Part shown: positions 29,183-38,604 of the stretch, one piece after another | How the letters are laid out: the number at the start of each line of letters is the position of its first letter | How positions within the stretch are numbered: position 1 is the first letter of the stretch | Translations under genes and position numbers: made by a program | The notes under the pieces: generated by a model | Seen by the model: the letters and a program-made list of their open reading frames with translations, nothing else | Told to the model about the DNA's origin: nothing | Databases searched by the model: none | Assembly: GCF_014199935.1 (NCBI RefSeq) | Contig: NZ_JACHOP010000015.1 | Span: 52,884 to 116,883, forward strand | DNA length: 64,000 nucleotides | Direction: 5' to 3' | Origin: Methylorubrum rhodinum | GTDB taxonomy: Bacteria > Pseudomonadota > Alphaproteobacteria > Rhizobiales > Beijerinckiaceae

Positions 29183-29427
29183 GCGTCGGTATCTCCGGGA
29201 TGTCGTTCGGTGAAACGGCGGCGATGGACGGCTACCTGCCGGCTTCATCGCCGCTCCTGGCCGATCGTTGGCAGCAGAATCGTCGTGAGGCGCCTGTGCT
29301 TGAAACGGGATCGTCCGGATTGAGCGCGTGCCGATGCGCCCGACGCCCTGCAGCGCGCAGAAGCAGCGGACACGTCGAGCTCTCACGGGATTCGTCCGAT
29401 CTCGGACTGTCGGCTTGACCTATAGCA
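29183..29427. other. Intergenic region before the repABC cassette
   Basis: 245 bases with no convincing gene or repeat; it leads into the parS/promoter region of repA. Confidence 0.25.
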
Positions 29428-29443
29428 GTTGGGAGCTCCCAAC
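29428..29443. promoter_or_regulatory. parS: parS-like centromere site 1 (repABC)
   Basis: Perfect 16-base palindrome GTTGGGAGCTCCCAAC, matching the repABC parS pattern GTT-N4-GC-N4-AAC, which is bound by RepB. A second identical copy lies 68 bases downstream; both are upstream of repA, where binding could also affect the repABC promoter. Confidence 0.85.
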
Positions 29444-29495
29444 AGCGTCCACGATCGAGAGCCGGCCCTCTCAGGCGGTGCATCGATATCGTATT

Positions 29496-29511
29496 GTTGG
29501 GAGCTCCCAAC
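29496..29511. promoter_or_regulatory. parS: parS-like centromere site 2 (repABC)
   Basis: Second exact copy of GTTGGGAGCTCCCAAC, 249 bases before the repA start. Two parS copies upstream of repA is one of the known layouts in repABC replicons. Confidence 0.85.
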
Positions 29512-29759
29512 TGGCTGCTTGGAACTTGCCGAGGACGTCGGGAGACGGCGCGCGTGCGAATCGAGGATGTTCGCGCGACCGTCCAGGGCGTTCGCGGTTA
29601 TGCGTCCGGCGCCGAATCGCCCTCGGCATGGTCCTGTCTCGGTCACAATTGTCCGTTGTCGACGCCTGAATCGTGCCGTGGGCGGCCGAATCGCTTGACT
29701 CTTTCCAGTCGACTCGCCCCAACTACGCCGAATGCGGAGATCGGGGCTTCAGAGCGTAG

Positions 29760-30986
29760 ATGGCCAAGCGTGGCGAAAACCGGGTTGAGGAGCGTGGACG
29801 AGCCGCGCTGCCGTCTTTCGACACGGTGATTGCCGGCCACGCGCAGGCGCTCTCCGAGCAGTTGAACACGATGCGGATGCGGCTGTTTCCCCCCTCCGCC
29901 GAGAAGCAGTTGCGTCGCTTTCCGACTGGGGAGGCTGCGCGTCTGATCGGTATCACCGACGCCTATCTGCGTCAGGTCACCCTCGCGGCCGACGGTCTCG
30001 AACCCGAGAAGGGGCCGGCCGGGCGGCGTCTGTTCACCTTGGAGCAGATCAACGATTTGCGTCGCCATCTGTCCCGGTCGAAGCCGTCATATCTGCCCCA
30101 TCGGACAGGCGCAGAGCATCTTCAAGTCATCGCCGTCACCAACTTCAAGGGCGGCTCCGGCAAGACCACCACGGCGGTGCATCTCGCGCAGTACCTCGCG
30201 CTGCAGGGGTATCGGGTCCTCGCGGTCGATCTCGATCCGCAGGCTTCCCTATCGGCCCTCTTCGGCTACCAGCCGGAATTCGATGTCGGCGAGAACGAGA
30301 CGCTCTACGGCGCGATCCGCTACGACGATGAGCAGCGGCCGCTCGCCGACATCGTCCGCTCCACCTATTTCACGGGCATCGACCTCATCCCCGGCAATCT
30401 GGAACTGATGGAGTTCGAGCACGAGACACCGCGCGTGCTGCTCGAACGCCGGCGCCCCTCCGACGGGATGTTCTTCGCGCGCATCGCCAATGCGCTGTCG
30501 ACCGTCGAGGCGGCCTACGATGTCGCCATCATCGATTGCCCGCCGCAACTCGGCTACCTGACGCTGGGCGCCCTATGCGCCGCGACAGCGGTGCTCATCA
30601 CGATCCATCCGCAGATGCTCGACATCGCGAGCATGTCGCAGTTCCTTCAGATGACCTCGAACCTTCTGGAGGTTGTCCGTGAGGCCGGCGGAAATCTCGA
30701 GTACGATTTCCTGCGCTATCTCGTGACGCGCTACGAACCCAACGATGGACCGCAAGCGCAGGTCGTCGGACTTCTGCGGTCGCTGTTCGGGGACGAGGTG
30801 CTGACCCACGCGATGCTGAAGTCGACGGCGATCTCGGACGCGGGCCTGACCAAGCAGACGCTCTACGAGGTCGGTCGCGAGCAGTTCACCCGGCAGACCT
30901 ACGACCGTGCTCTCGAAGCGCTGGACGCCGTGAACGGCGAGGTCGCGGGGCAGATCGCACGCGCCTGGGGGAGGGGGCCGGCATGA
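29760..30986 (+). CDS. repA: Plasmid partitioning ATPase RepA
   Basis: ParA-type ATPase of repABC replicons, 408 residues. An N-terminal DNA-binding extension (FPTGEAARLIGITDAYLRQVTLAADGL, about 60-90) is followed by the deviant Walker A NFKGGSGKTTTAVHLAQYL (Lys at about 131 and 136), Walker A' VDLDPQASL, and Walker B VAIIDCPPQLGYLTL. With RepB it segregates the plasmid and autorepresses repABC. The start at ATG 29760 fits the family length. Its stop overlaps the repB start (ATGA). Confidence 0.95.
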   Translation: MAKRGENRVEERGRAALPSFDTVIAGHAQALSEQLNTMRMRLFPPSAEKQLRRFPTGEAARLIGITDAYLRQVTLAADGLEPEKGPAGRRLFTLEQINDLRRHLSRSKPSYLPHRTGAEHLQVIAVTNFKGGSGKTTTAVHLAQYLALQGYRVLAVDLDPQASLSALFGYQPEFDVGENETLYGAIRYDDEQRPLADIVRSTYFTGIDLIPGNLELMEFEHETPRVLLERRRPSDGMFFARIANALSTVEAAYDVAIIDCPPQLGYLTLGALCAATAVLITIHPQMLDIASMSQFLQMTSNLLEVVREAGGNLEYDFLRYLVTRYEPNDGPQAQVVGLLRSLFGDEVLTHAMLKSTAISDAGLTKQTLYEVGREQFTRQTYDRALEALDAVNGEVAGQIARAWGRGPA

Positions 30987-32122
30987 AGCGGCGCGACGCG
31001 TTACGCGAACTGATGAAACCTGCGCTCGCGAGCGAAGGACCGACCGCCGACGATCCGGCGGAGGCAGCCCGGCCGGCCAAAACGCGCGCCGAGCCCGTTC
31101 GGCCGGGCGCGCTGCGCACCATGGGACTCTCGCTCAAGCAGATGTCGGCCGACGCCGACGATGCGCGAACCCTTCGCGCGCAGATCGAGGGCGGCCAGCA
31201 CGTGGTCGATCTGGATCCGGCCCTGGTCGATCCGTCGTTCGTCGCGGACCGCATCCCCGTCGAGCATGATCCAGGCTTCGACGCCTTCGTGCAGAGCGTC
31301 GCGGAGGCGGGACAGCAAGTGCCGATCCTTGTGCGGCCTCATCCGGACGTTCAGGGGCGGTATCAGGCCGCCTATGGACACCGGCGGCTGCGCGCTGCGG
31401 CCGCGCTCGGCCGCAGCGTGCGCGCGATCATACGCCCGCTGACCGACACGGAACTCGTCGTCGCGCAAGGCAAGGAGAATGGTGAGCGGCGAGACCTCTC
31501 CTTCATCGAGCGTGCTACCTTCGCGACGCACCTGGAGCAACGTGGCTTCGATCGGCCGACGATTATGGCCGCGATTGGCGTCGACAAGGCCGACCTGTCG
31601 CGTCTGATCGGCTTGGCCAAGAGCGTGCCCGTCGCCCTCGTGCAGGCCGTCGGGCCTGCTCCGAAGGCGGGTCGCCCTCGCTGGTCCCAACTCGCCGACG
31701 CGATCGCCCGACGCGCCGATGCGACCGCGGCCATAGAACAGACTCTTCGGACCGCCGCATTCGCGGCCGCCGACAGCGATCGGCGCTTCGGCCTCGTCCT
31801 GTCCGCCCTGAAAGCACAGGACGCGTCCGCGCCGCTCGAGGCGTGGAGTGATGGGGGGGGGAGGGCGCTCGTTCGCATCGAGCGCTCGGCAACCGGTACC
31901 AAGTTGCACGTCGACGAGCGCCTCGCGGCGGGGTTCGGCGATTTCCTGATCGAGCGCCTGTCGGCCCTGCATGACGAGTTCATGCGAACCGGGATGCCGA
32001 CAGCCCGCACACGCGCCGAAACGCCTCATCGGCCGCCCCGGCGTGGTGGGGCCGACGGCGCGAAACGGGCGCGCTCGAACCAGCGCTCCGCAGAAAACCC
32101 AGGAGGTGCCGATCGAGACTGA
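30983..32122 (+). CDS. repB: Plasmid partitioning protein RepB
   Basis: ParB-like centromere-binding protein of 379 residues; expected to bind the two parS sites. It carries the ParB/Srx domain (about 70-165; VDLDPALVDPSFVADR, VPILVRPHPD, YQAAYGHRRLRAAAALG, GKENGERRDLSFIERA) and an HTH region (FDRPTIMAAIGVDKADLSRLIGLAKSV), then a C-terminal dimerisation part. The coding sequence contains a run of nine G at 31853-31861, a potential slippage site, but the frame reads through correctly here. Followed by the antisense-RNA region and repC. Confidence 0.94.
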   Translation: MKRRDALRELMKPALASEGPTADDPAEAARPAKTRAEPVRPGALRTMGLSLKQMSADADDARTLRAQIEGGQHVVDLDPALVDPSFVADRIPVEHDPGFDAFVQSVAEAGQQVPILVRPHPDVQGRYQAAYGHRRLRAAAALGRSVRAIIRPLTDTELVVAQGKENGERRDLSFIERATFATHLEQRGFDRPTIMAAIGVDKADLSRLIGLAKSVPVALVQAVGPAPKAGRPRWSQLADAIARRADATAAIEQTLRTAAFAAADSDRRFGLVLSALKAQDASAPLEAWSDGGGRALVRIERSATGTKLHVDERLAAGFGDFLIERLSALHDEFMRTGMPTARTRAETPHRPPRRGGADGAKRARSNQRSAENPGGADRD

Positions 32123-32397
32123 TGTGAACGAGAACCGCTCCGCCATCGGCGGACGCCTCAGAGCCGCGCCACCGAAGCTAGACCGAAACTCCGGCTAGGG
32201 GACGGTGGTCAACCCGCGAGGCTCTGCTGCAGCGTAACGTCGGACACGGCCGCTCGCGAACGGCAGCGCTGTTCTGACGAATAGCATCCGCTCCGCCATC
32301 CCGGCGTGGCGATGCGTCTTCACCCCGCTCCCGATCAGGGGCTCGCCCTTCGGGAGCCTCTCGGCAACCTGAAACGAAAGGATCGTCCCGGCAAAAG

Positions 32398-32450
32398 AAA
32401 AAGGCTCCCGAACTCGACGCCCGGAAGCCCCTCTCTCAGTGTGTTTGGCG
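32398..32450 (-). ncRNA. incA-type counter-transcribed RNA between repB and repC
   Basis: Small antisense RNA that in repABC plasmids represses repC and sets incompatibility. On the minus strand a consensus -35 TTGACA (32485-32480) is separated by exactly 17 bases from a -10-like TTCTCT (32462-32457). Transcription would begin near 32450 and end at an intrinsic terminator: stem of GGCTTCC (32429-32423) with GGGAGCC (32409-32403), followed by five T (32402-32398). The predicted transcript of about 53 bases is normal for this RNA class. Direct reading of promoter and terminator gives high confidence; the exact 5' end is estimated. Confidence 0.85.
32403..32429 (-). terminator. Intrinsic terminator of the incA RNA
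   Basis: Minus-strand hairpin with 7-bp outer stem (one G-U pair) immediately followed by TTTTT. In repABC plasmids this hairpin is also the contact element with the repC leader. Confidence 0.8.
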
Positions 32451-32532
32451 ACCATGAGAGAATCACCTCCGGCACAAGCTGTCAAGAGTCGCGCCGATTC
32501 GGCGAGCGCTGATCTGTTGCCTGACGACAGGC

Positions 32533-33747
32533 ATGACCATGCGACTGACCCAACCGACGACGCCCTTTGGGCGGCGACCGCTTTCGCTCGCCATGATGAC
32601 GGCGCAGGCGAACGCAAAGGCGTGTCCCGACGATGCCGCCGCGCACAAGTGGCGGGTGTTCCGAAACCTGACCGAGGCCAAGACGCCCCTCGGCCTCGGT
32701 GACCGAGAACTGGCGGTGCTCTCGGCTCTGCTGACCTTCCATCCCGACGTTGCGCTGACGGCTGGCTCCGACCTCATCGTCTTCCCATCGAACCACGAAC
32801 TCTCCGTTCGCGCGCACGGACCCTCGCCGACGACCCTTCGCCGCGCGCTTGCTCAGCTCGTCGAGCACGGGATCGTCATTCGGCGGGACAGCCCCAACGG
32901 CAAGCGCTACGCCAGGCGCGGGGAGGGGGGCGAGATCGAGCAGGCCTTCGGCTTCGACCTCGCACCGCTCGTCGCTCGCGCGGCCGAGTTCGAGCGCTTG
33001 GCCCAAGAGGTGAGGGCGGCCGCCAAGGCGCGCGTCCTCCTGCGAGAGGAGATTTCGCTGCATCGTCGCGACATCGCCAAGATGCTCGCGGCCGCGCTCG
33101 ACGAGGGGCTTCCCGGCCCTTGGGCCGAGCTCATGGTTCGGTTCCGCGACCTCGAAGGTATGCCCCCGCGCTCAGCGGATACGGACCGTCTCACGATGGC
33201 CGTCGGTGCGCTGCGTAAGCTGCGCCTCGATGTGGATAAGCACCTCTGGGAGACGCTCAATTCTCGGAATCTGGATGGCAATGAGTCCCAGGATGGGCGC
33301 CACCATCAGAATTCAAAACCAGAGTCTCCTGAGAATCTTGAACGAGGCTTCCGAGAAAGCCCCGGCCAAACCGATGAGCCTCCTTCGCGATCGGAGGGTT
33401 CGCCACCGAAGGCATTTCCCCTCGAAATGGTCCTCCACGCTTGCCCCGACATCCTGATGTACGCTCGCGACGGCATAAGGAGCTGGCGCGAGTTCGTGAC
33501 GGTCGCAGCACTCGTGCGCGGATCGCTCGGTATCTCATCGAGCGCGTGGGAGGCGGCGATAGCGGCCATGGGCGAGGAAGAGGCTGCGATCGTGATCGCT
33601 GCAATCCTCCAGCGCGGATCGATGATCAACTCGGCCGGCGGCTATCTGCGGAACCTCACCGGGAAGGCCAAGGAGGGCAAGTTCTCAGCCTGGCCCATGG
33701 TGATGGCTCTGTGGCGTGTGAGCCAAGGTCTCACGAAGAAGGAGTGA
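32533..33747 (+). CDS. repC: Replication initiator RepC
   Basis: Initiator of repABC plasmids, 404 residues, the normal length. The conserved N-terminal winged-helix part reads GRRPLSLAMMTAQA, HKWRVFRNLTEAKTPLGLGDRELAVLSALLTFHPD and FPSNHELSVRAHGPSPTTLRRALAQLVEHGIVIRRDSPNGKRYARR; the C-terminal domain includes FPLEMVLHACPDILMYARDGIRSW and GSMINSAGGYLRNLTGKA. In this family the origin lies inside the gene itself. Translation is expected to be limited by the antisense RNA just upstream. The start was taken as the first ATG of MTMRL; the ribosome site is weak, as usual for repC. Confidence 0.95.
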   Translation: MTMRLTQPTTPFGRRPLSLAMMTAQANAKACPDDAAAHKWRVFRNLTEAKTPLGLGDRELAVLSALLTFHPDVALTAGSDLIVFPSNHELSVRAHGPSPTTLRRALAQLVEHGIVIRRDSPNGKRYARRGEGGEIEQAFGFDLAPLVARAAEFERLAQEVRAAAKARVLLREEISLHRRDIAKMLAAALDEGLPGPWAELMVRFRDLEGMPPRSADTDRLTMAVGALRKLRLDVDKHLWETLNSRNLDGNESQDGRHHQNSKPESPENLERGFRESPGQTDEPPSRSEGSPPKAFPLEMVLHACPDILMYARDGIRSWREFVTVAALVRGSLGISSSAWEAAIAAMGEEEAAIVIAAILQRGSMINSAGGYLRNLTGKAKEGKFSAWPMVMALWRVSQGLTKKE

Positions 33748-33811
33748 TGTTGCACCGTCGCTCGCGCGCGCGAAGGCTGCAACGCCTCAGGCCGGGCGGT
33801 CATGCGCTCCA

Positions 33812-33877
33812 GATCGGACGTCGTTAAAATACGGATCGGACGATTGTAAATTCGGGATTGGACGGTATGGTCGGAAG
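33812..33877. repeat. Three tandem direct repeats with 22-bp period
   Basis: The core GATCGGACG occurs at 33812 and 33834, and GATTGGACG at 33856: exact 22-base spacing, two helical turns. Spacers between cores are AT-rich (TTAAAAT-like). They lie between repC and the ATPase gene, ending 23 bases before its start. They resemble iterons or stacked operator sites. Confidence 0.6.
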
Positions 33878-33900
33878 GGTCTCAAGACACGGCAGGTTCG

Positions 33901-35142
33901 ATGTTTCCTCGCTACGCCGAAGGCGCCATTCGCGAAGCCCTGGCCGATACCCGTGTCGTGGCGATCAGCGGGCCGCGTCAGGCCGGCAAGACCACCCTTG
34001 CGCGCAAGATTGCCGGGCGGGACCGGACCTTCCTCACCCTCGACGACGCTGCGGTGCTGGCGTCTGCCCGCCGCGATCCGAATGGACTCGTGCGGAGTCT
34101 CGACGCCGCCGTCATTGACGAGATCCAGCGCGCGCCCGAGCTGCTCCTCGCCATCAAACAGTCGGTCGATGAGGACCCTCGGCCCGGGCGTTTCCTCATC
34201 ACAGGCTCGGCCGATCTCCAAGCCATCCCGCGTACGCAGGACTCGCTTGCCGGACGCATCGAGGTCGTGCCGCTGCTCCCGCTCGCGCAGGCCGAAATCC
34301 TTGGATATCCGTGCGCACCTCGCTTCGTCGATGCCGTCTTCGCGGGCGAAGTCGCTCGTCCTCCCTACAAGGGGAGCATCAATTCAAGAGATGCCGACGA
34401 TGCAATGACGGCCGTCCTCGCCGGTGGTTATCCTGACGCCGTCGCACGCCGCAGCGGGCGCCGAAGGGCGGATTGGTATCGCGCCTACGTCTCCGCGATC
34501 CTCACACGCGATCTCACCGATCTCGCGACGCTCGACAAGATCGACCGAGTGCCGAACCTCGTCGAGGTGCTGGCTCATCACGCCGGAGATCTCGTCAATT
34601 GGGCGAACCTCGGTGGAAAGCTCGGCCTCGATGCCGCGACGGTGCAGCGCTACGTCACGCTGCTCGAGCAGTTGTTCCTGGTGCGCCGCGTGCGCGCCTA
34701 CAGCGGGAACGAACTCAAGCGCGTGGTCTCGACGCCAAAGCTGCACTTCCTGGATTCCGGCCTGCTCGCCGGGCTTCTTGGCCTTGAGGCCGACCGGTTG
34801 CGTGTCGACCGGCAGCCGCTCGGACCGGTGCTGGAAGCTTTCGTCTTCGCGGAGCTGACGAAGCTCGCTGCCTGGAGCGATGCACGGCCCGCGATCTACC
34901 ACTATCGCGACAAGGATCAGGTGGAGGTCGACTTCGTGCTGGAGGATGCGCAGAGAGGCGTCGTCGGCATTGAGGTCAAGGCGGCCGCCACCGTTTGGGA
35001 CAGCGACTTCAAGGGTCTGCGTCGGCTGCAAGCCCATCTCGGAGATCGCTTTCGGCTCGGCCTCGTCCTCTACGACGGCGACCGGCTGCTTCCGTTCGGC
35101 GACCGGATGGTGGCAGCACCCCTTTCAGCTCTGTGGCAGTGA
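33901..35142 (+). CDS. AAA-family ATPase with DUF4143 domain
   Basis: 413-residue ATPase of the AAA_14/DUF4143 group. N-terminal ATPase: Walker A ISGPRQAGKTTLARK (about 22-36), Walker B AAVIDEIQRAPELLLAIK (about 76-92), sensor-like RFLITGSADL. Then comes a winged-helix segment (VLAHHAGDLVNWANLGGKLGLDAATVQRYVTLLEQLFLV) and a C-terminal PD-(D/E)xK-like part with YHYRDKDQVEVDFVLED and GIEVKAAATV, the DxExK spacing of a nuclease-like fold. Genes of this type are widespread and often behave like selfish or toxin-antitoxin-like modules; the role is not established. The 22-bp repeats upstream may control it. Confidence 0.85.
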   Translation: MFPRYAEGAIREALADTRVVAISGPRQAGKTTLARKIAGRDRTFLTLDDAAVLASARRDPNGLVRSLDAAVIDEIQRAPELLLAIKQSVDEDPRPGRFLITGSADLQAIPRTQDSLAGRIEVVPLLPLAQAEILGYPCAPRFVDAVFAGEVARPPYKGSINSRDADDAMTAVLAGGYPDAVARRSGRRRADWYRAYVSAILTRDLTDLATLDKIDRVPNLVEVLAHHAGDLVNWANLGGKLGLDAATVQRYVTLLEQLFLVRRVRAYSGNELKRVVSTPKLHFLDSGLLAGLLGLEADRLRVDRQPLGPVLEAFVFAELTKLAAWSDARPAIYHYRDKDQVEVDFVLEDAQRGVVGIEVKAAATVWDSDFKGLRRLQAHLGDRFRLGLVLYDGDRLLPFGDRMVAAPLSALWQ

Positions 35143-35484
35143 GCCAGGCTGAAAGAGGCGCGAGGGCGCGTCCGTCTGGCCTTTGGCCAAACGGTCAGGC
35201 TCTACTCGGGGCCTGCAGCCCCTCCCCGAACCGCGCCGCGTTTCGGCCGCTCACGCGGTGACGATCCTTCGCGCGGGTGCCCCCTCCTGAACCGGGGGGT
35301 CTGCTCAGTCCCCCCAGAATACCGGCCCGCGCCCGTCCGCTTCAAGGACAAGCGGTTCCCCCAAAATGCTGGCGCATTTCGGCTCCCCCGCTCGCCGGCT
35401 CCGCCGGGCTCTACCGCGCTCCTTGACCCGACCCGACACGACCCCGTGCGCGCTCTCGTCTTCGCATGACGAGAGGAACAGGAC
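35143..35484. other. GC-rich leader/intergenic region
   Basis: 342 bases with no supported gene. It holds several hairpin-capable segments, for instance CCGGGGGG...CCCCCC around 35295-35325, and resembles other plasmid leaders in this window. Confidence 0.3.
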
Positions 35485-35646
35485 ATGTCGCACATCGATC
35501 ACGTTGCGGAACTGCGCGCCGAGCTCGCCCACTGCCTGCTGACCAAGCGCGAACGCGCCCGACTCGAAGCAGAGCTGAGGAGGGCCATTGCGGCTCGGGC
35601 TTCGCGCAACAGGCCGATCCCGACGCCATGCACGGCACGTACCTAG
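35485..35646 (+). CDS. Small hypothetical protein (53 aa)
   Basis: ATG preceded by GAGGAACAGGAC, a fair ribosome-binding site. The product is a single predicted charged helix (HIDHVAELRAELAHCLL, then TKRERARLEAELRRAIAARA) with a short Pro-containing tail. No family recognised. It lies in front of the ParA gene with a 261-base gap that is otherwise empty. Supported only by the start signal and amphipathic composition. Confidence 0.4.
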   Translation: MSHIDHVAELRAELAHCLLTKRERARLEAELRRAIAARASRNRPIPTPCTART

Positions 35647-35907
35647 CCCGGGGCCGAATGCGCTCAGGCGACAATGGAGGTGGCGGACGCGCCGCCTCCT
35701 CGCCTCTCGCGTGATCGACTCGATGCATGGGCGGGCACCAGCCGAACACGCGGCAATCCGGCGACAGGCGTTTGCCCGGGCAAACACCTGAGACTTTTAC
35801 CAGGCTGTCTCGGGTGCGCAGCCATCGGTAGGGTCGCTTCGATCCGCCGACGATCGTGATCCCTCGCTCTCGCCGAGCAGGAGCGATGGCGCCAGCCGGA
35901 CCGTCTC

Positions 35908-36660
35908 ATGAAAGTGCTTGTCGTCAACAATCAGAAGGGCGGGGTCGGCAAAAGCACGATCGCCGTTCACCTCGCCTGGTACTTCGCAGAACTCAGCCAG
36001 CGGGTGCTGTTCGTCGACCTAGACCCGCAGCGCAACGGCACGTCGACCCTTGAGGCTCATGCCGGAGCGCTGCCGGCCTCCGCCCTGTTTCTTGATACCG
36101 TGCTGATCGACCCCCTCTCGGAACCGGGCATTCGCGTTGTCCCGGGCGATCCCAGGCTTCAAGGCATCAACAACGTCGAGGCGAACGTCATCAACCGATA
36201 CAAGGCGAACTTGATCGCGGTCGACGACGGTTTCGATGTGGCGGTCATCGATACGCCGCCGACCTTCGGTGTGCGCAATCTCGCGGCGCTCATCAGCGCC
36301 GGTTATGTGCTCGCTCCCATCGATCTCGACGAGTACGCGATCGAGGGCATCGAGGCGCTCCTGCGCAACGTCACCGGCGTGAAGCAGCGCTTCAATCCCG
36401 ATCTGACCTTCCTCGGACTGATGCCGAACCGACTACAGGCGACCTCCCCGCGCCAGCGCGCGAACCTCGAAACGCTCGTGCGCAACGTCGGCCCGCGCTA
36501 CCTGTTCGACGGCGTCATCCCGCAACGGTCGGCCTTCGGCGAGGCCTTGTCCGAGAGGAAGCCCGTCTGGGAGCTCACGAAGACGTCGGCACGGGAGGCC
36601 GGCCGTGAAATCCGGGCCGTGCTCGCAAAAGTTGCGACCCGGATGGAGATCGCAGCATGA
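35908..36660 (+). CDS. parA: ParA-family partition ATPase (second partition set)
   Basis: 250-residue ParA/Soj-type ATPase: [20 protein letters not shown] with the deviant Walker A (Lys10 and Lys15), [13 protein letters not shown], and Walker [21 protein letters not shown]. Shorter than RepA and without the N-terminal HTH extension, so a type Ib-like or auxiliary ParA. The stop overlaps the start of the KorB-like gene (ATGA). Its coexistence with repAB suggests either a fused replicon or a ParA devoted to transfer or stable inheritance of another module. Confidence 0.92.
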   Translation: MKVLVVNNQKGGVGKSTIAVHLAWYFAELSQRVLFVDLDPQRNGTSTLEAHAGALPASALFLDTVLIDPLSEPGIRVVPGDPRLQGINNVEANVINRYKANLIAVDDGFDVAVIDTPPTFGVRNLAALISAGYVLAPIDLDEYAIEGIEALLRNVTGVKQRFNPDLTFLGLMPNRLQATSPRQRANLETLVRNVGPRYLFDGVIPQRSAFGEALSERKPVWELTKTSAREAGREIRAVLAKVATRMEIAA

Positions 36661-37658
36661 GCTACGCCCAGAAGGTCGAGGGCTTGTCGGGCCTGTTCGA
36701 GGGCCTCGACGACGTCGCCGGCGCTGCGAGCGGAGCACCCCTTGAGATCGCGCTCGACGCGATCGAGGAAGACCCCAACCAACCCCGTACCCGCTTCTCA
36801 GAGCGCGAACTCGACGAACTCGCGGCCTCGATCGTCGGGCGTGGCGTCCGGCAGGCCATCACCGTCACACCGAGAGGGGAGGGGGGGCGTCACCGTATCC
36901 TGTACGGGGCCCGCCGGTTTCGGGCGGCCCGGCGCGCCGGTCTCTCAACGATTCCGGCCGTCATCCGGGAGCCGTCGCCCGATGACGCCTACGACCAGAT
37001 GATCGAGAACATCCAGCGGGACGACCTGACATCGGTGGAGATCGCGGGGTTCGTCTCGCGTCGCATCGGGCTCGGTGAGAAGCAAGCAGACATCGCTCGT
37101 CGCCTCGGCAAGGATCGCGCCTTCGTGGCCATGCATGCCGCCGTGGCCCACATGCCGGACGCGCTGCGGCGCATGATCGATACGTCGCCCATCCGCGGTG
37201 TGTACGAACTCTATCAGGCGTGGCGCAAGCATCCCGAGCCCATCCTCGCCTTCTGCGGATCACGGGACCGGTTCACGCGCGCCGAGGCGATCACCTTCGT
37301 CGACAGCCTGAAGAACACTCCTGCGGCCGGTCCAGACAGCGCTACGTCGATGGAGGAGGCGCAAACGTGTTCTGGGTCAGCCGATCCTCCCGCGGCGAGA
37401 TCCCCGGCACAGTCGCGCGAGGCCCGCGTAGGACGTAAGGTCGACCACCTGGACGGCGTTGCTTCGCTCGAGGCGGCGTCGGTCCCGAGAGCCGAAGCCC
37501 TCGTCCGCGTCGGCCGGCGCGAGGGACGGCTTGTGCTCGACCGTCAGGCCGATCTCGGCGCCGATCATGCCCGCGTCCGCTACGACGATGGTGCCATCAC
37601 CGAAGTTGCCCTGAGTGACCTTCGCCTCGTGGCGGTGCGCACTCGGCAGTCCCAATGA
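36657..37658 (+). CDS. KorB-like ParB-family protein
   Basis: 333 residues. ParB/Srx-type N-terminal domain (about 28-115; [65 protein letters not shown]), an HTH ([31 protein letters not shown]) and a C-terminal SH3-like segment ([42 protein letters not shown]) that matches the KorB dimerisation domain. KorB proteins act both as partition proteins and global repressors of plasmid genes. Coupled to parA. Operator sites were not identified. Confidence 0.88.
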   Translation: MSYAQKVEGLSGLFEGLDDVAGAASGAPLEIALDAIEEDPNQPRTRFSERELDELAASIVGRGVRQAITVTPRGEGGRHRILYGARRFRAARRAGLSTIPAVIREPSPDDAYDQMIENIQRDDLTSVEIAGFVSRRIGLGEKQADIARRLGKDRAFVAMHAAVAHMPDALRRMIDTSPIRGVYELYQAWRKHPEPILAFCGSRDRFTRAEAITFVDSLKNTPAAGPDSATSMEEAQTCSGSADPPAARSPAQSREARVGRKVDHLDGVASLEAASVPRAEALVRVGRREGRLVLDRQADLGADHARVRYDDGAITEVALSDLRLVAVRTRQSQ

Positions 37659-37939
37659 CTTGGTCCTTGCGTGTCTGCGGGGGCGACACTCGGGTCCCGT
37701 CCGCCGGCCCGCGGTCCAACTCCGTCCTCTCACCCTGGAACCGAGCCGCTTTTCCACCCGCAGGGCGGAGTGGAACGCGGAGCAGCCGGAGGCCGAACGC
37801 GCTTCCCCATAGCGCCGTAGAGAGGCCGGAGGCTGTGCGGAAAGCGGCTCCCGCTCGCGAAGCCTGCGGAGCGATGGGGCTCACCCCTTGTCGTGGCCAC
37901 ACCGGCGACCCGCTTCCTCGGTATTTCCGCTGGCCTCTG

Positions 37940-38055
37940 CAGAGCTGCAAGACGAACACCCCGAACCAAGAAGCCTCAAGGAAGGTGCAAGGTCTAGTGC
38001 AGGATAGGCTTGCCGCCAGCATCGTATTACAGGGGTGTTTATCCATCGAGGCGCC
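37940..38055. other. Candidate origin of transfer region upstream of mobC
   Basis: The last part of a 397-base non-coding gap directly before mobC and the relaxase gene. It is AT-richer than its surroundings and carries nested inverted repeats: AACACCCC (37955-37962) with GGGGTGTT (38032-38039), and AAGCCT (37971-37976) with AGGCTT (38006-38011). Location beside the relaxase genes is typical for oriT. The nick site cannot be assigned. Confidence 0.4.
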
Positions 38056-38604
38056 ATGGCGACGCTGACGTTTCGCGTGCCGGATGAGCTCGCTGTACGC
38101 TTTGCGGCGCATGCTCATCGCCAGGGAGGTAAGTCGGCCGTCCTCCGGCGCTTGGTCGACGAGGCCGTCGGTGCCCACCAAGCGGTATCGGCAGACGGTG
38201 CCGGATCGGCGCTGCCGGCGATCTCGGCCGCATTCGGACCGTCGACGAAGGTGACGTTGCGTCTGCGCGTGGAGGAGGTGAATCAACTCGTCGCGCTCGC
38301 CGAGGCGCGCGGGATGAGCCGTACTCAGTGGATCACCTCCTTGGTGCGGGCTCGGCTCGGCGTGGAGCATCCACAGACCGGCGACGAACGCGTCGCCCTG
38401 CGGGCGATCGCCCGCGAGCTCAACCGCATTGGCGGAAACGTCAATCAAATCGCCCGCGCCGCGAACACCGATGCGCGGTCGAATCGGGCGGTCTCGGTCG
38501 ACGTCGGTTTCCTCGCGGACATGAGTGCCGCCGTGGACGGGCTCACGGACGCGCTTCGCCAAGCGCTAGGGCGCAGCGCCGGCTATTGGGATAGCGAATC
38601 GTGA
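38056..38604 (+). CDS. mobC: MobC-like relaxosome accessory protein
   Basis: 182-residue protein. The N-terminal ribbon-helix-helix-like part (ATLTFRVPDELAVRFAAHAHRQGGKSAVLRRLVDEA) is followed by a second region with LRLRVEEVNQLVALAEARGMSRTQWITSLVRARL and the family signature RAIARELNRIGGNVNQIARAAN (about 115-136), typical of bacterial mobilisation protein MobC. It helps the relaxase melt and bind oriT. Start set at ATG 38056; an in-frame start 21 bases upstream overlaps the inverted repeats. The stop overlaps the relaxase GTG. Confidence 0.88.
   Translation: MATLTFRVPDELAVRFAAHAHRQGGKSAVLRRLVDEAVGAHQAVSADGAGSALPAISAAFGPSTKVTLRLRVEEVNQLVALAEARGMSRTQWITSLVRARLGVEHPQTGDERVALRAIARELNRIGGNVNQIARAANTDARSNRAVSVDVGFLADMSAAVDGLTDALRQALGRSAGYWDSES

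Noticed and set aside
36883..36889. G7 run in the KorB-like gene as a phase-variation site
   Set aside because: Short and the frame is intact; expected in high-GC DNA.
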